From Apteryx mantelli (taxonomy: Eukaryota > Chordata > Aves > Apterygiformes > Apterygidae), in NCBI RefSeq assembly GCF_036417845.1, contig NC_089981.1:9813501-9877500 (forward strand): a DNA stretch of 64,000 nucleotides. The letters run 5' to 3'. This document shows, piece after piece, positions 49,794-62,881 of this stretch. The notes beneath the pieces were generated by a model. That model did not search any database. It was not told the DNA's origin and saw nothing but the letters and a program-made list of their open reading frames with translations. The position numbers were made by a program, and so were the translations under genes. Numbering within the stretch: the first letter of the stretch is position 1; each line of letters starts with the position of its first letter.

Positions 49794-51659
49794 GATGGGG
49801 AAGTTGTGGCAGAAATATTTCAAGTAAATTGCACAGCGAAGCACAAGCTTACCAGAAGCAATGAGATCCCAGAGGCATGTGAAGTTTTCTTTGTCAGAAA
49901 GAATCAGTGGACGGGGAGCTAAAATATATATTTTGGACAGCTATTAGAGTAGTCTCTACAGGGTGACTCTGGAGCGTGATCACCTAGACCATGTCACATT
50001 GTGGGGGGGTTTGCTTGCTTTCTTGCTTGCTTTCCAATGCTGTCCAGATAAATGGACTTCATTTAGTATTAGCTATGTGCTTCTTTTGGAAACATTTCTA
50101 TTTAAAATCAATGTCATGGCTGACCATTTGCAAGAGTTTGTGTTCACATTACCCTTGCAATCAAACATTTTTTGAGTAAAGATGTCTCTTACACGTGTCA
50201 GATATTTTTCCCTTCTAAGCCAATATTTCACATATGCTTTCTTCTTTCTTATTAACTTGCTCTTACCATTGCATGTTTGCAGCATAAATAAATATCAGAA
50301 CTGTGCTATATGACTGTTGGCACTTAGACATCTGGTCTGTACACGTTTGAAACAAGAAGTAAACGAGGAAATCATTTCAAGACTTTAAAAATGTTTGTGG
50401 TCAGGCCTCACTACTTGCCAGGTATTTTTACTCAGGCAATGCAAAATATAGAAGCAGCTGGTTAGTCCTCATATTAAGTCATTATAAGAATCTGGGCCAA
50501 TGTGTAGAGGAATCAAATGTTGTTGTTGTTGTTGACACCTTCCATAAGCTATGGTCCCGCTGTTGCCTGCTAGCACCCGGCAGCTGGAAGAGAAATCAGA
50601 AAAATCATGGCATTATTCCCCAAAACATTTTAAAAAAAACAAACAGTTTTTAAATTATAAGCCTTAGCTTGAACTGGCCGTGTTCCCTAACCCCTTAGCA
50701 GTTTCAGTATGAAGGGGGTCAGTGGGCCCCATCTGTCTTTCTACCTGCCCCACCTATGGTGAGACAGACCAGCCTCTGAAGGCGCCTGTCCCTCTCTGTT
50801 GACAAGGGTGCTGAGCTAGACAACTGTCCTTCATTGCATGAAGAATTTAGACTGCTACAAATAGGTGGGGATGGTCCCACCTTTAGCTGTGTCCACAGAG
50901 TGTGAATGCTGGGTGAGGGACATGCTGGCCCAGGCCTGAGGGACACTATCCCTCTAAGCCTTGAGAATCAGGATTTATCCCAGTTCCGTCCTGCTGGCTG
51001 CCATCCACATAACCCACCACGGCGAGGAGAAGACACTGAGACTTCTGCAGTGTACTGGTGCATGCCTGTGAAATGGGAACCCACTCTGCCACCCCCTGCA
51101 TAGAGCAGAGGACATTCGGGGAACCAGAGCATTTCTGACATTGTCCCACGGTTTGGTCCATAGATCTGCCGCTCTCCTGTGCAGGCAACACCTTCTTATC
51201 TTGAATCACACTTAAGCCATGTTAAGGTGCAACACAAGTGCAAGCCAGTGTTTATAGGGAACGTGAAGTGAAGGAAGGAAAAAGAAAGTGCTTTAGTTAC
51301 TTTCAGAGTGCATTACACAGATGTCTTTCTCCCTCACGCAGCTCATTTGCTCTTTTCCTCCTGGCAAGGTAGGAGTCAGGATCCCGTGGCTCCTCGTGGC
51401 TCCTTCGTCCTTGTGGAGAACCTTAGCCGCTACAACTAACCTCCCTGTGGCAGCTGTGACTGGCTCTGAGATGATTTAATCTTCCATCTTCACATTTCTT
51501 CTCTTCCCTCCTGCAGCAGTAGCTGCTCCAGCTATTCCCTTGGAATACATGTTTCTTCCTTTGCCTGGGCCTGTAGATGTGCCCTGTTGGGCTAGGAGTT
51601 ATCCTGCGTACAGGAATTATTACTGAATAACTCTTTTTTTTCATTGACACATAAAATTG

Positions 51660-51697
51660 TGCCCCCCAATGCTTTCCTTGCCCCCCAATGCTTTCTT
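51660..51697. repeat. 19-bp tandem duplication, two units (copy B)
   Basis: Same as at 31422-31459, with one base different in the first unit. Confidence 0.9.
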
Positions 51698-52487
51698 GGG
51701 TGGCAAGAATTTCCTACAGTGAGCAATTTATCTTTCACTTGGATCTTTGATTCGCTATTAGTCTAAACAGTAAAATGCAAAATCTGAGGCAGAGATGAAG
51801 GGCAGAGGGGATGGCTAGGAAGGAGGGCATTAGTGATAGGTGAACTACTGCAGAAAGGCAGAGAGCTGCACAGGATTGGGAAGGGGAGAAGCTTCTCCTC
51901 ATATCATCTGCATCAGCAAATGACCCAACCAGCATCTAATATCAGCAGTTTAATTGCTAACCCATGGATTCAGCATATGACAATGCAGTACTCCTAAGAA
52001 GGCATTTACTCCAAAGTAAATGGGAAGGAAGCCTTTGGTACAATTGCTTCCAGCAGCAGGGGACCAACAGCCTTGCAGACACCCTGGGCCATCATTTCCT
52101 AGCTGAGTAGACTGCAGAGTAGATGGAGTTTGTCTGACGGAAAGTTTACACCCGGGAGAGCTCGGACTAATGGGATGCTCTGCCTGGAACACATTTTAAT
52201 ATTTTTGATAGCATTCATTTCTTTATTTGCTGGTGTCTCAGCAGTGCTTGGAAGCCCCAGTCCTGGGCCTGTGCTATTCAAAAAGAGAACATAAAGGGAA
52301 TCCCTGCTAGTCACAGAGTTTACAATGCCATTCCAATCAAAACATGAACTTTCAGCTTCTTCCTAATTACTGCAACAGCTAAAACCAAGCTTTTCTTCAA
52401 AAGGGAGCTTTCAGTAAATTTTCCAAAATGGAATTGTAGTGAGAGAGACTTGATTTTCTCAGCTCCTGAGAAAATGTTACCACAGTT

Positions 52488-53423
52488 CTACACCTCACCC
52501 TTTTCACTCCAGACTTTTCTATTCCACAGTTTTCTCATGGCACTTTTTACCTCCTCATTTCTCAGCGTGTAGATGAGTGGGTTCAGCATGGGCGTGATGA
52601 CAGTGTAAAACACAGCCACGCTCTTGTCCTCTGAGAGATTGCTGGATGGACGTATGTAGATGAATGTGCATGGCCCAAAGAAGAGAATCACCACAGTAAT
52701 GTGGGACCCACAGGTGGAGAGGGCTTTGTTCCGCCCTTCAGACGTTCGCCTTTTCAAGGAAAACAAAATGACAATGTAGGACGTGACCAGGATGAAGAAA
52801 GTGACCACAGAAATCATTCCACTATTGGCAACGTCAATGACGCCCACAACATAGGTGTCGGTACAGGCCAGTTGTAGTAGGGGATGGACATCACAGAAGT
52901 AGTGGTCAATTTTGTTGGGGCCGCAAAAAGGGAGGCTAACGGTTATGAGGGTCTGCACCAGGGAGTGCACAAAGCCCCCCACCCATGAACCCATCACCAT
53001 CCAGCCACACACACGCCTGGTCATGAGGGTGGTGTAGTGGAGGGGTCTGCATATGGCAAAGTAGCGATCATAGGCCATCGCTGTGAGGATGAAGACCTCA
53101 GCGCAGCCAAAGAAATGTGCTGCGAATAGCTGTGCCATGCAACCCCCAAAGGAAATGGTTTTCTTTCCAACAAGGAAGTCAGCAATCATTTTGGGAGCTG
53201 TGGCAGAAGAGAGGCAAAGATCTGCAATGGACAGGTGGCAGAGAAAGAAATACATGGGGGAGTTCAGACGCTGACTGCTAACTACAGTGACAATGATGAG
53301 CAGATTTCCTGCCACAGTAACAATATAGAAGAACAAAAACACCACAAAACATATTTTCTGCACCCCTTGGTTCTTTGAAAGGCCCAGAAGAATGAATTCC
53401 TTCACACTGCTTGCATTCTCCAT
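52488..53423 (-). CDS. Olfactory receptor, family 4-like, intact (copy B)
   Basis: A 311-aa partner of the 32250-33185 receptor, with the same intact landmarks (PMYFFL at 56-61, [10 protein letters not shown] at 116-125, KALSTCGSH at 233-241, [12 protein letters not shown] at 278-289, Cys95, Cys167, Cys177, Cys187). ATG at 53421-53423. The N-glycosylation site reads Asn3-Ala-Ser. Twenty residues differ from copy A: 4, 44, 69, 71, 74, 86, 101, 102, 106, 110, 157, 197, 205, 206, 208, 210, 232, 292, 294 and 306. The group 101-110 is in TM3 and 197-210 in TM5; in ORs both help to form the odorant pocket, so the two receptors may differ in ligand range (inference). A splice acceptor lies upstream as in copy A. 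Confidence 0.95.
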   Translation of the reverse strand: MENASSVKEFILLGLSKNQGVQKICFVVFLFFYIVTVAGNLLIIVTVVSSQRLNSPMYFFLCHLSIADLCLSSATAPKMIADFLVGKKTISFGGCMAQLFAAHFFGCAEVFILTAMAYDRYFAICRPLHYTTLMTRRVCGWMVMGSWVGGFVHSLVQTLITVSLPFCGPNKIDHYFCDVHPLLQLACTDTYVVGVIDVANSGMISVVTFFILVTSYIVILFSLKRRTSEGRNKALSTCGSHITVVILFFGPCTFIYIRPSSNLSEDKSVAVFYTVITPMLNPLIYTLRNEEVKSAMRKLWNRKVWSEKGEV

Positions 53424-53466
53424 GTTGGTCAGTCGGGTGGCAATATGCAATATACAGCTTATACCC

Positions 53467-53484
53467 CTGGGAAAACAAAGACAG
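53467..53484 (-). other. Splice acceptor before the OR coding exon (copy B)
   Basis: On the minus strand CTTTGTTTTCCCAG precedes an exon starting at 53466, 43 bases before the ATG, as in copy A. Confidence 0.55.
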
Positions 53485-55417
53485 ACACATGATTCATCAG
53501 CATTTTTTCATTATTAATAATGAGTTCTATATCAGAAGTGGATACAAACCAAGAAAAATATAGCATTAGTATTAAGCTTTTGAAGTGTTTGGTTTCTGTC
53601 ATGTATTTTTTTTTTAACGGCTATTTAATTCTCCACAGTACAAAGCTTCTGCCCTGGCTTTGGTGGCATGGAGATAGGTGCATTCTGTGATATGTTCCTT
53701 AATCCTGGTCCTCCAGGATCTTGAAGGACTGGCTCCATGGCTGGTAGCCTTCCATGCACTAAGGACAAGGCCAGAGTGTTCGCCTTGGGCACTACAAGGC
53801 AGATAATGCAGCATGTTTGCCCTCAGGGGAGACAAAGTCCCTGACAGCAATCTTTGTAAAATGGGTGTCTTTAAGAATACCTGCAAATATTGCTCAGAAT
53901 GATGATTGGCTTTATAAGTACACACGATCTTTGAATTCTTGTTTAGAAGGGAAATGTACCCACAGGCAGAGAAAAGAACTCTCTTGTGTATAGACGTTTT
54001 GAAACGTAAATATGAAATGTCACAGGCGGAAAAAGGAGTCCTGGGAAGGTTATCTATCATGGAGGGGAAAAAAATTGCACATATGACTTAATGGAGTATT
54101 TGACATTGTTCTAAATCTCAGCATTGTTTCTATCAGAGGAAGGAAGAATGAAAGACTCTTGTGAGATCTTCTGTCCCAGCATTGTACTGATTTTACCTAG
54201 TATGATTTTTGATACACTCTGCGTGATCCTTTCAAGGGTTAACTTAGCTTAATGAAGCTAATCTAACTAAACTCCTTCAACAGCCAGTATAAGTCTCTCT
54301 GTAGGCTGATTCAGAATGGCTAAATTAGGGTCCTTTGCAGAACCCTTTTTTCCTCCATTCACTATGAGGAGCTTAAGCAAATTAGCACCACCAGGATAGA
54401 ATGAACTTTGGAGAATAATCCCTTTTGGTCCCTGAAAGTAGCTCAGAGCTTTTTGTAATGCCATCCACCTGTTTTAGGTTATGGCTGAGCTCCTTGTCCC
54501 TAGGCATTTCTACATCCATACAGTTTCTCATTTGAGACAAGGTCACATTCCAGCATAAACATGGGACTTCTTTGGTTCACCCTGTATTCCACCTACAACC
54601 CATCGAGCATTACATGTCACTAATAAATGAGTAGCCTACATCTTTAGAAAGAGTGTAACGCTTCTAGCTTGCCATTATGCACCCAGACCACCAGAGTTCC
54701 TTTGGTCAAAGAAGTCTGGGAACCACCAGATGAAACTCTTCACAGAGAATTTAAGGTCAGCCAAAAGCAGGCACTCTTTTAATAAAAATATCCACTGTAT
54801 GGGCTTCCTTCGAGGATCAAAACATTCCCCGTCAGCTGGTGTTAAAATGCACCATTTTAAGTCCTGCAGAATTACATCACAACCAGGTCTTCTCATTTGT
54901 CTTGGTGATCTGTGAGCAAATCTGTGGAATGATTCAGTTAAGCCAAGTTATCTACCAACTACTTCCATCTGCAGCATAATCAGAAACTCTCGTGCAGGCA
55001 CAAAGTGATCAAGCATCCACAGGAAACACTGAAACTGAGAAAACCCAAGATTACTTTTCAAAGTTTTTCAAGCAGAAGGGTTCTGAAGGATGGTTCCCTT
55101 TCTGATATTTCTACAAGAAGAAGGATCAGTAAGAACAACGGGAGGTCACTTTCTCCCTCGTCTTACCAAGTTGTGATCCTTTCTACCCCTCTTCCTTCTA
55201 CTGAGCAACGACGTAGACTTCTCAACAAAATAAATGACAGGGATGAAATGAGCACACCTTTATGGCTGTGCAGTACCCAGTCCAAAAGAAATAGCTGGGC
55301 TCCATCCAAGCCAGAGCATGACTGGAAGCATACCACAGCAATCGCAGGGCCATATTTAGGCAGTCAGAAAGGAGTGACCAAGAGAGAAATGGTCGGGGGA
55401 AACTGTATGCCTGAACA

Positions 55418-55430
55418 CCAGCAGATGGCA
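55418..55430 (+). promoter_or_regulatory. Candidate CTCF binding site (copy B)
   Basis: CCAGCAGATGGCA, identical to 35262-35274 in copy A, about 2.0 kb upstream of the intact OR. Confidence 0.4.
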
Positions 55431-56070
55431 AATTCCTGAGCTAAAAACAAGGTGTGCATCTACAAAAGGACCGATTCACAATTCAGACAGCTCGACTATG
55501 TGTCTTGCTTGATAAGGTCCTTTCCATCACCACCAAACTGCATTTAACAAACTACCCATCTGTCTGATCTCATCTCATCGACTTAAGTCATGTAGGCACC
55601 TGTACCTAAGCTAGGCAGATTACACCTGACCAGTCTACTTGTAGATGTGATGAATCATGTGCTGCAGGTACCCGTTTCTTACTGTTGACTCCAAGAGGAT
55701 TACTAGAATGACTAATTCAGTAGAGGATTCCCACCAGTTATGGCTTATCTCTTCAAGTGCCTTTGCAGGGGTAGACCTGAGGTATATGACATAATGCAAT
55801 CAGCTGCAAAATAAAATGAATCTCATGTGTACTCTTAACATCTCAAAAAGGGTGAGAAATTGCACCATCTCCTTACTGCATGCATTCTTCCCTAAAATCT
55901 CCGGTGGTTATGGGAAACAAAAGAATAATTTCGAAGCAATCTAATCTGCGGCTGTAGAACTAGCTCTGTATATGATTCTAGCCAAAGATAACTAGAGACA
56001 GTTGATAACTTCAGCGGAAGTTCCTTTCTGTATTTTCACATTTGTGCAAGAAGAAAGGAAAGGGAAGAGG

Positions 56071-56105
56071 AAAGCAAAGCAAAACAAAGCAAAGCAAAGC
56101 AAAGT
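56071..56105. repeat. Imperfect (AAAGC)n tract (copy B)
   Basis: Counterpart of 35915-35951 with one AAAAC interruption and more regular units. Confidence 0.85.
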
Positions 56106-58373
56106 GAGAAGGCAGAGAAGCTGCAAAACTTACCTCGCCTGTGTTTAGAGATCTAATTTTTTGTGTAAGGGCTGTACAACTTTATCTCCTCAACTTCTGT
56201 CTCCCCTGGTATGAATGTGTTAGAGCACAGCGCCTTTAAAGAACATAGAATGGCTTCTGGAAATCTTCCAAAACTTGCTTAGGAGGTGGCTGTTAGTGTA
56301 TAATCCAGTCCCATCTGATTTATTACTTGCTTTCGTGTGTCACAAGTGTATCTTGATGTTTCCTGCCTATGTGAGAAGTGGTTTAATAGGCTGTGTGGAT
56401 GATGTGACCTGGGTGTCCTGAATGATGCTTTCATATCCCAGCAGCTGCACAAAGGGCTGAGAAGAAAACCATTTAAGTACCAATCTTTAACCCTCTCGCA
56501 GGAAATCTTCCACCTGAAGGGCTCTTGGGGCTGGAGGAGGGAGGGGTGGAGGCTTAGTGAAGGGAAGGCGTGAAAGAAAGAGGCAAAGGAGGAGAATGAG
56601 TTCTGTCTTGACTGAAAAGTTTAAGTAAATATATTTTAAAGAAACAGTTGTCAGTCAGTGCTTTTATAATGATATCACAAAGGCATTTCAGGGTTTCTCC
56701 ATAAGAAATAACAGTCAAAGGAGTAGCTGAGTATTCAACTGGACAAGCATATGCATGGAACTATCCAGCTAACGCTTCTCGGAGTTCTTCCTTACTCCAA
56801 GCTGATAGTTGTATGGATTTCCCATGTGTAAAGGGCCATTAGGTCCACTGCTCTGGCTTCCTAGCATTGTGAAGGCTAAAACAGTCCATTTGTAATCTAG
56901 ATATTTTCTCTCCTTTTTTAACTTCTGTGTATTCCAAAAAACATGTAAAAGTGAAATCTTCATTAAAGGAAAAAAAGAAAGAAACCTCAAGCTATAGGAA
57001 GAGTCACCATCCTCCAGGGATGGTAAAGAATTCCTATCACAGAAGTCTTTTAAGGACAGCTTGGGCTCATTTCTCTCAGGAGTGGTTACGATGAAGTTTT
57101 TATAGGGACAGAAGATGTCCTGGGTGACCTCTTGATGACCCTCCAAGTCCTATCTCACCAGAAATTTCATCACTGGAAATCCAGTGAGTAAAGCCTCTTT
57201 GCAAGAATTTGCATGTTTTAACAGAGGTCAGTGAATTACCAAGTCAGTCAAAAAAAAAAATCCTTCATTACGAATTGGGAAACTGAGGGAGGACGTCACC
57301 TATTTAATGCCAATGGAAGTCAGCGAGTTTAACCCTGACTTAGTCACTCTAGGCTCTTCTGCGCAAAAAAATGAATGTCTCTGGAGGCAGATGCATCTGA
57401 TCTACCTCAGAACTGATTTTAGGATGCGATTAGGTGTGAAATAGACATCTAGCTTTTAAACAAAATAACTTAGGGCGGACAAATCTCACTGTCATGACGG
57501 GCCCCATCTTTCTTAACCTGAGCAGCTGCAGTCAAAGGTGAACCTATGAAATGAAACAAACGAAGCAAATAGACATGCTGATTTATATCAGCATATCATC
57601 TCAACCAAGGCCCAAGTCAAATTCATCGTTTCTCTCAACTCTACTGTGTATTTGTAGCTTATGCCTCATGGATGTCGGGAAAGACATTGTCTCAGCTACT
57701 GTCCTTTGCTTTGTTTTGCTGAAATTTCTGGAAATGTGGAATGGCCTGATAGCAACATAGTTAATGTCTCCATCTCCTCTGCACAGAATGCCAGCAATCT
57801 CCACAGTGAAAACAGAAATCCTACAGTTAATGAGAATAAATACTGGTAAAGAAATGCCTTGGTGAAAATAGTCCCCTAACTTAAATGTCCTTTTACTGTC
57901 GCCTGGAGTCTTGGGCAGCTTAATGAGGGTTAACAGTAGTCACTGCAGGAAACAAGAGTATTGGGTAAGAAGGTAAACAAAGTCTTACAGTCTTTGGGAA
58001 AGGAAGAGGAACAGCAGATGACAGAAGCCAGAGATCAGGCCAATAGCATCTGGCCTGCTAACCTAGTATGAGTCAGCCTACCACTTTCTGTACCCAGTGG
58101 CACACATGGCAGCAACTTGGCTAGCATCACATTCATGTCCTTTTGTTTCCCTAGCCAAATGGACTACCAGAGGTGACTTAATGCACAAGTCCAAATGAAG
58201 AATTGCTGCTACCTCCTGCTGCAAAATAATTCCCCGTAGGGCTGTGCTTAGTGCCAGCAAAGGAGAAAGGTCTTTTCTCCATTTTCATTCCACTTACCTT
58301 GGCATCTGGCTCTGGACACCACTATGGCAGCAGGTCATGCTCAGGGGAGCTGTGATTTGGACAAGGAGGGACT

Positions 58374-58974
58374 GTGCATGGTGAGATGAATGAGGTTTTG
58401 CAGCTGGATAGTGAATACTGGCAAGGGGGTTGTTGACAGAGCCAAGGTGAATGTGTGTTGTGAATTTGATGATGGGCACGATGGGGACAAGGCACGGTGT
58501 AGAGGGAAGTTGTGAAACTTGAAATGGATGCTACATGGCCAGGGGCTGTCTTCATGGAGTTTGTGAAATCAGAAGTGCCTGAGGTGTGGTGAGGGACTGT
58601 GCTGAAAGATCGTATGAAGTGGCAGGTAATACTGTGGGTGCTAAGCTGTGTTGAAAGACCTTGTGACATCAGAAGCGGGCATCGTGTTTTGAAGGGTAAC
58701 ACTAGGAGAGGTTGCAAAATTGTGGCTGCTGAGGTGTCATAAGGCTGGCTACAGAGTTCAAGGAGACCCTACTGTAGAACAGGTTCTGTGAAGTAGTAGG
58801 GGACAATGTATGGTGACAGCTTGTGTTGGGAGAGGTTTTGCGGTCAGAAGAGGACACTTGGTAGTGATGAGTGTGCTAAGGGAGGTTCTGCAGTGACAGT
58901 GGACCCTTGGGGAATGAGAAGTTGTGTTGAGGGAGGTTGTGAAATCAGCAGCAGGCATTAGGGAAGAGGACTGA
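58374..58974. repeat. Decayed 51-bp minisatellite (copy B)
   Basis: Same array as 38200-38800, with the same unit number and only scattered base changes. The 131-codon minus-strand frame is also unbroken here. Confidence 0.75.
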
Positions 58975-59169
58975 CAATTTCTCAGTCTGTGTGACCCTGA
59001 GCAGCAGTAGAGCATCTTCTGCAAGGTCTGTGAAACTAGAGCTGCTCATGAATGCAGCTGGGAAGCAAAGCATCGGTGCAAGAGTCAAGCTATAACTTTG
59101 GACAGACAGTTCTTGTGTTCTTTATATCGCGAGACTGTCTGAAGAAGGGAGAAGTAGTGAAAAAGCATT

Positions 59170-62100
59170 TCCTAAGCCATGACAGTGACAGGTTCTGTGC
59201 TGGGAGGGAAGGGGGAAGTGGTTGGAATCTAAGTGACCACATGCAACAAACTAGATATTTCCTCAAGGGAGTGACTGGCTGTTTCTCCAGATGTCACATT
59301 GAAATGGCCATGGCTTTTTTAACAGTGTCTAAACAGCCCGGCACTAGGATTTGATTTTACAGCACAAGGATTTTATCTGGACCATCAGTCACAGAATTCA
59401 GGTGACAATTTTCACCAGCAGATCCACACCAGGCAGTTGCTGCAAATAGTCCCTGAAATACCGAGGAACCCGCAAGAAGGTGAGAAAGTCCTGGATGGCT
59501 GCAGCGGTCTTTGCCATTGCCCTCTCTCTCTTGCTTTCTGCCATGATTTTGGAGAGATGGTGAGGGGAAGGGAGGAGAAAAAAGAACTGGGGGAAAGGAG
59601 CTCAAATATTTTCCTTTCCTGCTGGTTAGAAGATGGCTATAGCTACACAATTGTCTTGATCATCTTCAAGATAAGGAGATCTTCTTTCTGGGGATCTTTT
59701 TCCAAGAATAAATGCTATTGCATTGCCCTAAATGCCCATCCGTCATAGAAGGTGGCATTCTTCAGAGATCAAACACTAGCAGTTTTGGTCTTAGATGATC
59801 AATTAAGATTAGCTGAGAAAACACAACAGCATAACTCTGTGTCCAGACAATGAGATGTCTTTGTGGTGTCAAGTTTGTTCAGACTAACAGCTGCCACAAG
59901 AACTATACTGTACTCAGCATGTAAACCACAGGAAGGATGTTTAATCTCAAGGGAAAGAAAGACCAGCTAGACTGCTGCTACTTGATGCAGGCTTTCATTA
60001 ATTAGTTTCATTAAGGAAGTAGACTCAGGTTTTGAATATGCTTCGGAGACAAGAGACCAATCTTAAAACAAGAGACCAATCTAAGTCTTGTAAGAGATAC
60101 ACGAGAACTGTGAGTGACTTTTTCAGCATGCTTTTGCATGGTCTGTGGAAGTCATAGGATGGTTACTTCACTTGCATTATATGGAATGCAAAGTTTTTGA
60201 TGATTTGGCATACCTCCACAGGGCGTCCATTACAACCAGTATGACAGTACATGACAGTACATATCAATGGCCCAGGCTGATGCTATTTAATATTATGAAA
60301 TCTGTTTGAAATGCCTTAGATAGAAAGCTGATCACCTGACATTCCCTGAATGCCCAATGGAGAGAGAGGCACCTCCAGAGGATGTAAACCACCATCGTAG
60401 ACCCTCTCAATCACTGACAGTAAGAGACAAGCATTCTCAGAGGTGCCATCTGCCACATGTTTGCAATATATTTCTTGTGGTCCAAAAGAAGTCGGTGATA
60501 GGATGACTGCAAGGAAATAGGGATCATGTGCAGAATTTTCTGCCCTGAACTAACATTAAGATAGCCAGCCCAGCCTACCATGGAGCATGCCCTCAGCATG
60601 GGAGCTATGTTTGTCCTCTGACTTGCTCAGTATCTCTCTGGGAAGATGCCAGGACACAGAGCACTCTAGAAGGTCAGTGGTCATGGCTAAGAAGAATGCG
60701 TTCCTCGGGGGCCACCAGCACCCTGTAAAAAAAACACATTTCTGCTTCCCTGGGGACGGTTGAAAGGAGACAGGCAGCCAAGGATGTTAGTGCTGAGTAT
60801 GTTCCTCAACATAGTCCATGTACTAGTGGCATGAGGTGCCTGCAAGGGACACCTGCCGCCCTGAGGGCAGCAAACCTGACTCCACTCATCACAAGAACTC
60901 CTAGACACCAGCGTTTGAAATAGTCTTTATTTTCTCATTGATTGCAACATAAGGCACTCACGGTACTGTTGGTATTTCTGCAATGTGGTTGAGGGCTGGA
61001 GGAAGGAATCTGTAGGTGCATATGAGTGTTTCAGAGCAGTCCAATTTTCACCACATGCAGAAGGGTCAGAGAAAAACTCTAAAAAGACTTGATTTGCTTC
61101 CCTTTCCCAAGCCTCTGCCCTCAGTAGTTATCCCCACCCTTCCTTTCCCACAGCTACCCCCTTCTCAACTCCAAGAGCTCCTACTGCAGTCAACCCTCTT
61201 CTCTCCCTCACCTCAGCCTACCTCAAACATCAAACAAAAGTAGCAAACAAAAGTCACAATATCACAAAATAGGTCTAATTTGTCTAATCAAAGACAATTC
61301 CTGACTGTAGAGGCAGAGAGAGAGACCTTTGCTTCTTCACTACATGATACCCGAAGTCTGAGTGAGATTTGTCCCTCTGGAGCCAACACCTGCCCATTTT
61401 GAAGCTTGCACAATCACACTGTTAAAACTCTTTTCTTCCTCTTCATTTTGTAAGTAAGTGGCACACAACAAGCATACTTCTTGTCTGCAGGGTTTCTGTT
61501 GTATTACTGCGAATAAATCGCTGTGTTTACTGTTTTTCTAAAGTCCCTTTCAGGTCAAGCTGCTAAAATACTCTAATTCTCTGGGGCCAGAGGTGAACGA
61601 CGAGTCATCAAATGCTGTTAGAGCCCTGTGCAGTTTGGGGAGACTCCTCCTATCTGCAGGAGAAAGAAATAGGCACCTTTTTACACATGTTGTCAAAGGG
61701 AGGCCCAGAAGCATTCAGGGGAGGCAGGCAAAGGCTGACAATGCCCAAAGAGGCTTATTGATGCCTAGCACCCAGGCTGTGAAGGCCTCAATGTCTGATC
61801 TCCCTTTCCCACTCCACGCACAGCAGACAAGCCCTTTCTCTTTTGGGGGTCTTGGCAGGATCTGGGGTGAGACATTGCACAGGAAGTGATTTTTGAAGGA
61901 AACATTGGAAGAAGGGACATCCTCCTCTGGAATCATCCCATTCCAGCTGATTCTCATATTCCAAGAAAGAAAAAACAAAACGGAATACAGTTACTCTGAA
62001 AACTTCCCGCAATCTCTACTGACTGCTCATTTGTACATCTCCTTTATAACAGCATTTGGCCAGAGTACGAACGCACCAAGAGCCTTTCACAGATGCATGC

Positions 62101-62879
62101 AAAATCCCACAGCATCCCTGGGAATGGAATCCCTGGCAGGTAATTTTCTCCCCACCTACTGTAAAAGCAACCAGAGAAGTAGAGCAGAAATAGGAAACTG
62201 CCTCACAACATGAGAGAGCCCCATTCTCATCTGCCGCTGACTTCATCGCAGCCTCCTCAGTACAGTGAAAACACTCCTTCCTGACAACACCTGCTTCATT
62301 ACACCACAGGAGACAGAAACTGAATCTGCAGGCTGAAAGAACTTCCTTGTCTTTTTCACAGAAACTGTTTCCCAGAAGATCCATGGGATGAATCAGAAAC
62401 CAAGAGAAAGACACTAGAGCTGATGCCAGGTCCCAGCTTCTCTGAGCAGTCAATTCTGATGCACTGGGGCAGGAAGGTAAGCATTTCTGGGATAGGTTCA
62501 GCATTTCCTTGCCATCATTAATGCTTTGGGATGTTCTCTGTCTCTGCTGTTCCATCTTCATGTCCTCTCTCACAGACATCCACACACACACTCGATCACT
62601 GCGTAGAGTTACCCCCTCCTCATCTCCTGCTCCTCCCTCTCTATAAGTAGCAATGTTTCTGCTTCTCATTTTTACTCTGTTGAACTGCCTCACCCTGTCT
62701 TCCTGCTTCAACCTCTCCAAATTTCTGCATGATTTTGCCTTCTCCTCAATATGTAGCATCTTGCTGTTACCTTCCCAGATATCAACCATGCATACTCCGT
62801 GAGCGATAGCTGTCCCAGGCCACAAGGCTGTAAGTATAAAAGCAGTGTATCAGTCACTAAATTCCCCTCTGTCTCTTGC
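59170..62879. other. Single-copy non-coding DNA between copy B and the MRGPR
   Basis: No counterpart after copy A, where the MRGPR tail follows directly. A 15-bp direct repeat, ACAAGAGACCAATCT, occurs at 60049-60063 and 60068-60082, and ATGACAGTAC is doubled near 60240-60259. The only long frame is the minus-strand one listed separately. Confidence 0.55.
62016..62789 (-). other. Unexplained 257-codon open frame upstream of the MRGPR
   Basis: From an ATG at 62787-62789 the minus strand is open for 257 codons to a stop at 62016-62018, and it is open a further 12 codons upstream. The product would start basic and charged ('EEKAKSCRNLERLKQEDRVR'-like) and become Cys- and Ser-rich, with no membrane segments, signal peptide or family I recognise. 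It is longer than any other unassigned frame here. It overlaps the presumed promoter side of the MRGPR on the opposite strand. It may be chance or an old exon; I would not call it a gene. Confidence 0.2.
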
Positions 62880-62881
62880 AG

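Larger units (their letters stand above)
48009..52487. other. Non-coding between the two ORs of copy B
   Basis: Equivalent to 27718-32249. Differs mainly by the longer TC run and the loss of about 90 bp near 49547. Confidence 0.6.
53485..58360. other. Non-coding upstream of the intact OR in copy B
   Basis: Equivalent to 33247-38180. The T-run near 53611 ends a frame that runs on in copy A. No gene recognised. Confidence 0.6.
43051..59169. repeat. Segmental duplication, copy B
   Basis: Direct copy of 20358-38992. Gene order inside: OR family 4 pseudogene (minus), intact family 4 OR (minus), CTCF-like site, minisatellite. Copy B lacks the CR1 insertion and the 1,959-bp OR5/8-like segment of A. 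It starts exactly at the 5' end of the 40.6-43.0 kb CR1 and ends at 'GTGAAAAAGCATT' (59169). Confidence 0.95.

Noticed and set aside
62835-62842. TATAAAAG as the promoter of the MRGPR
   Set aside because: Only about 40 bases before an apparent splice acceptor and common by chance in AT-rich DNA; no supporting elements.
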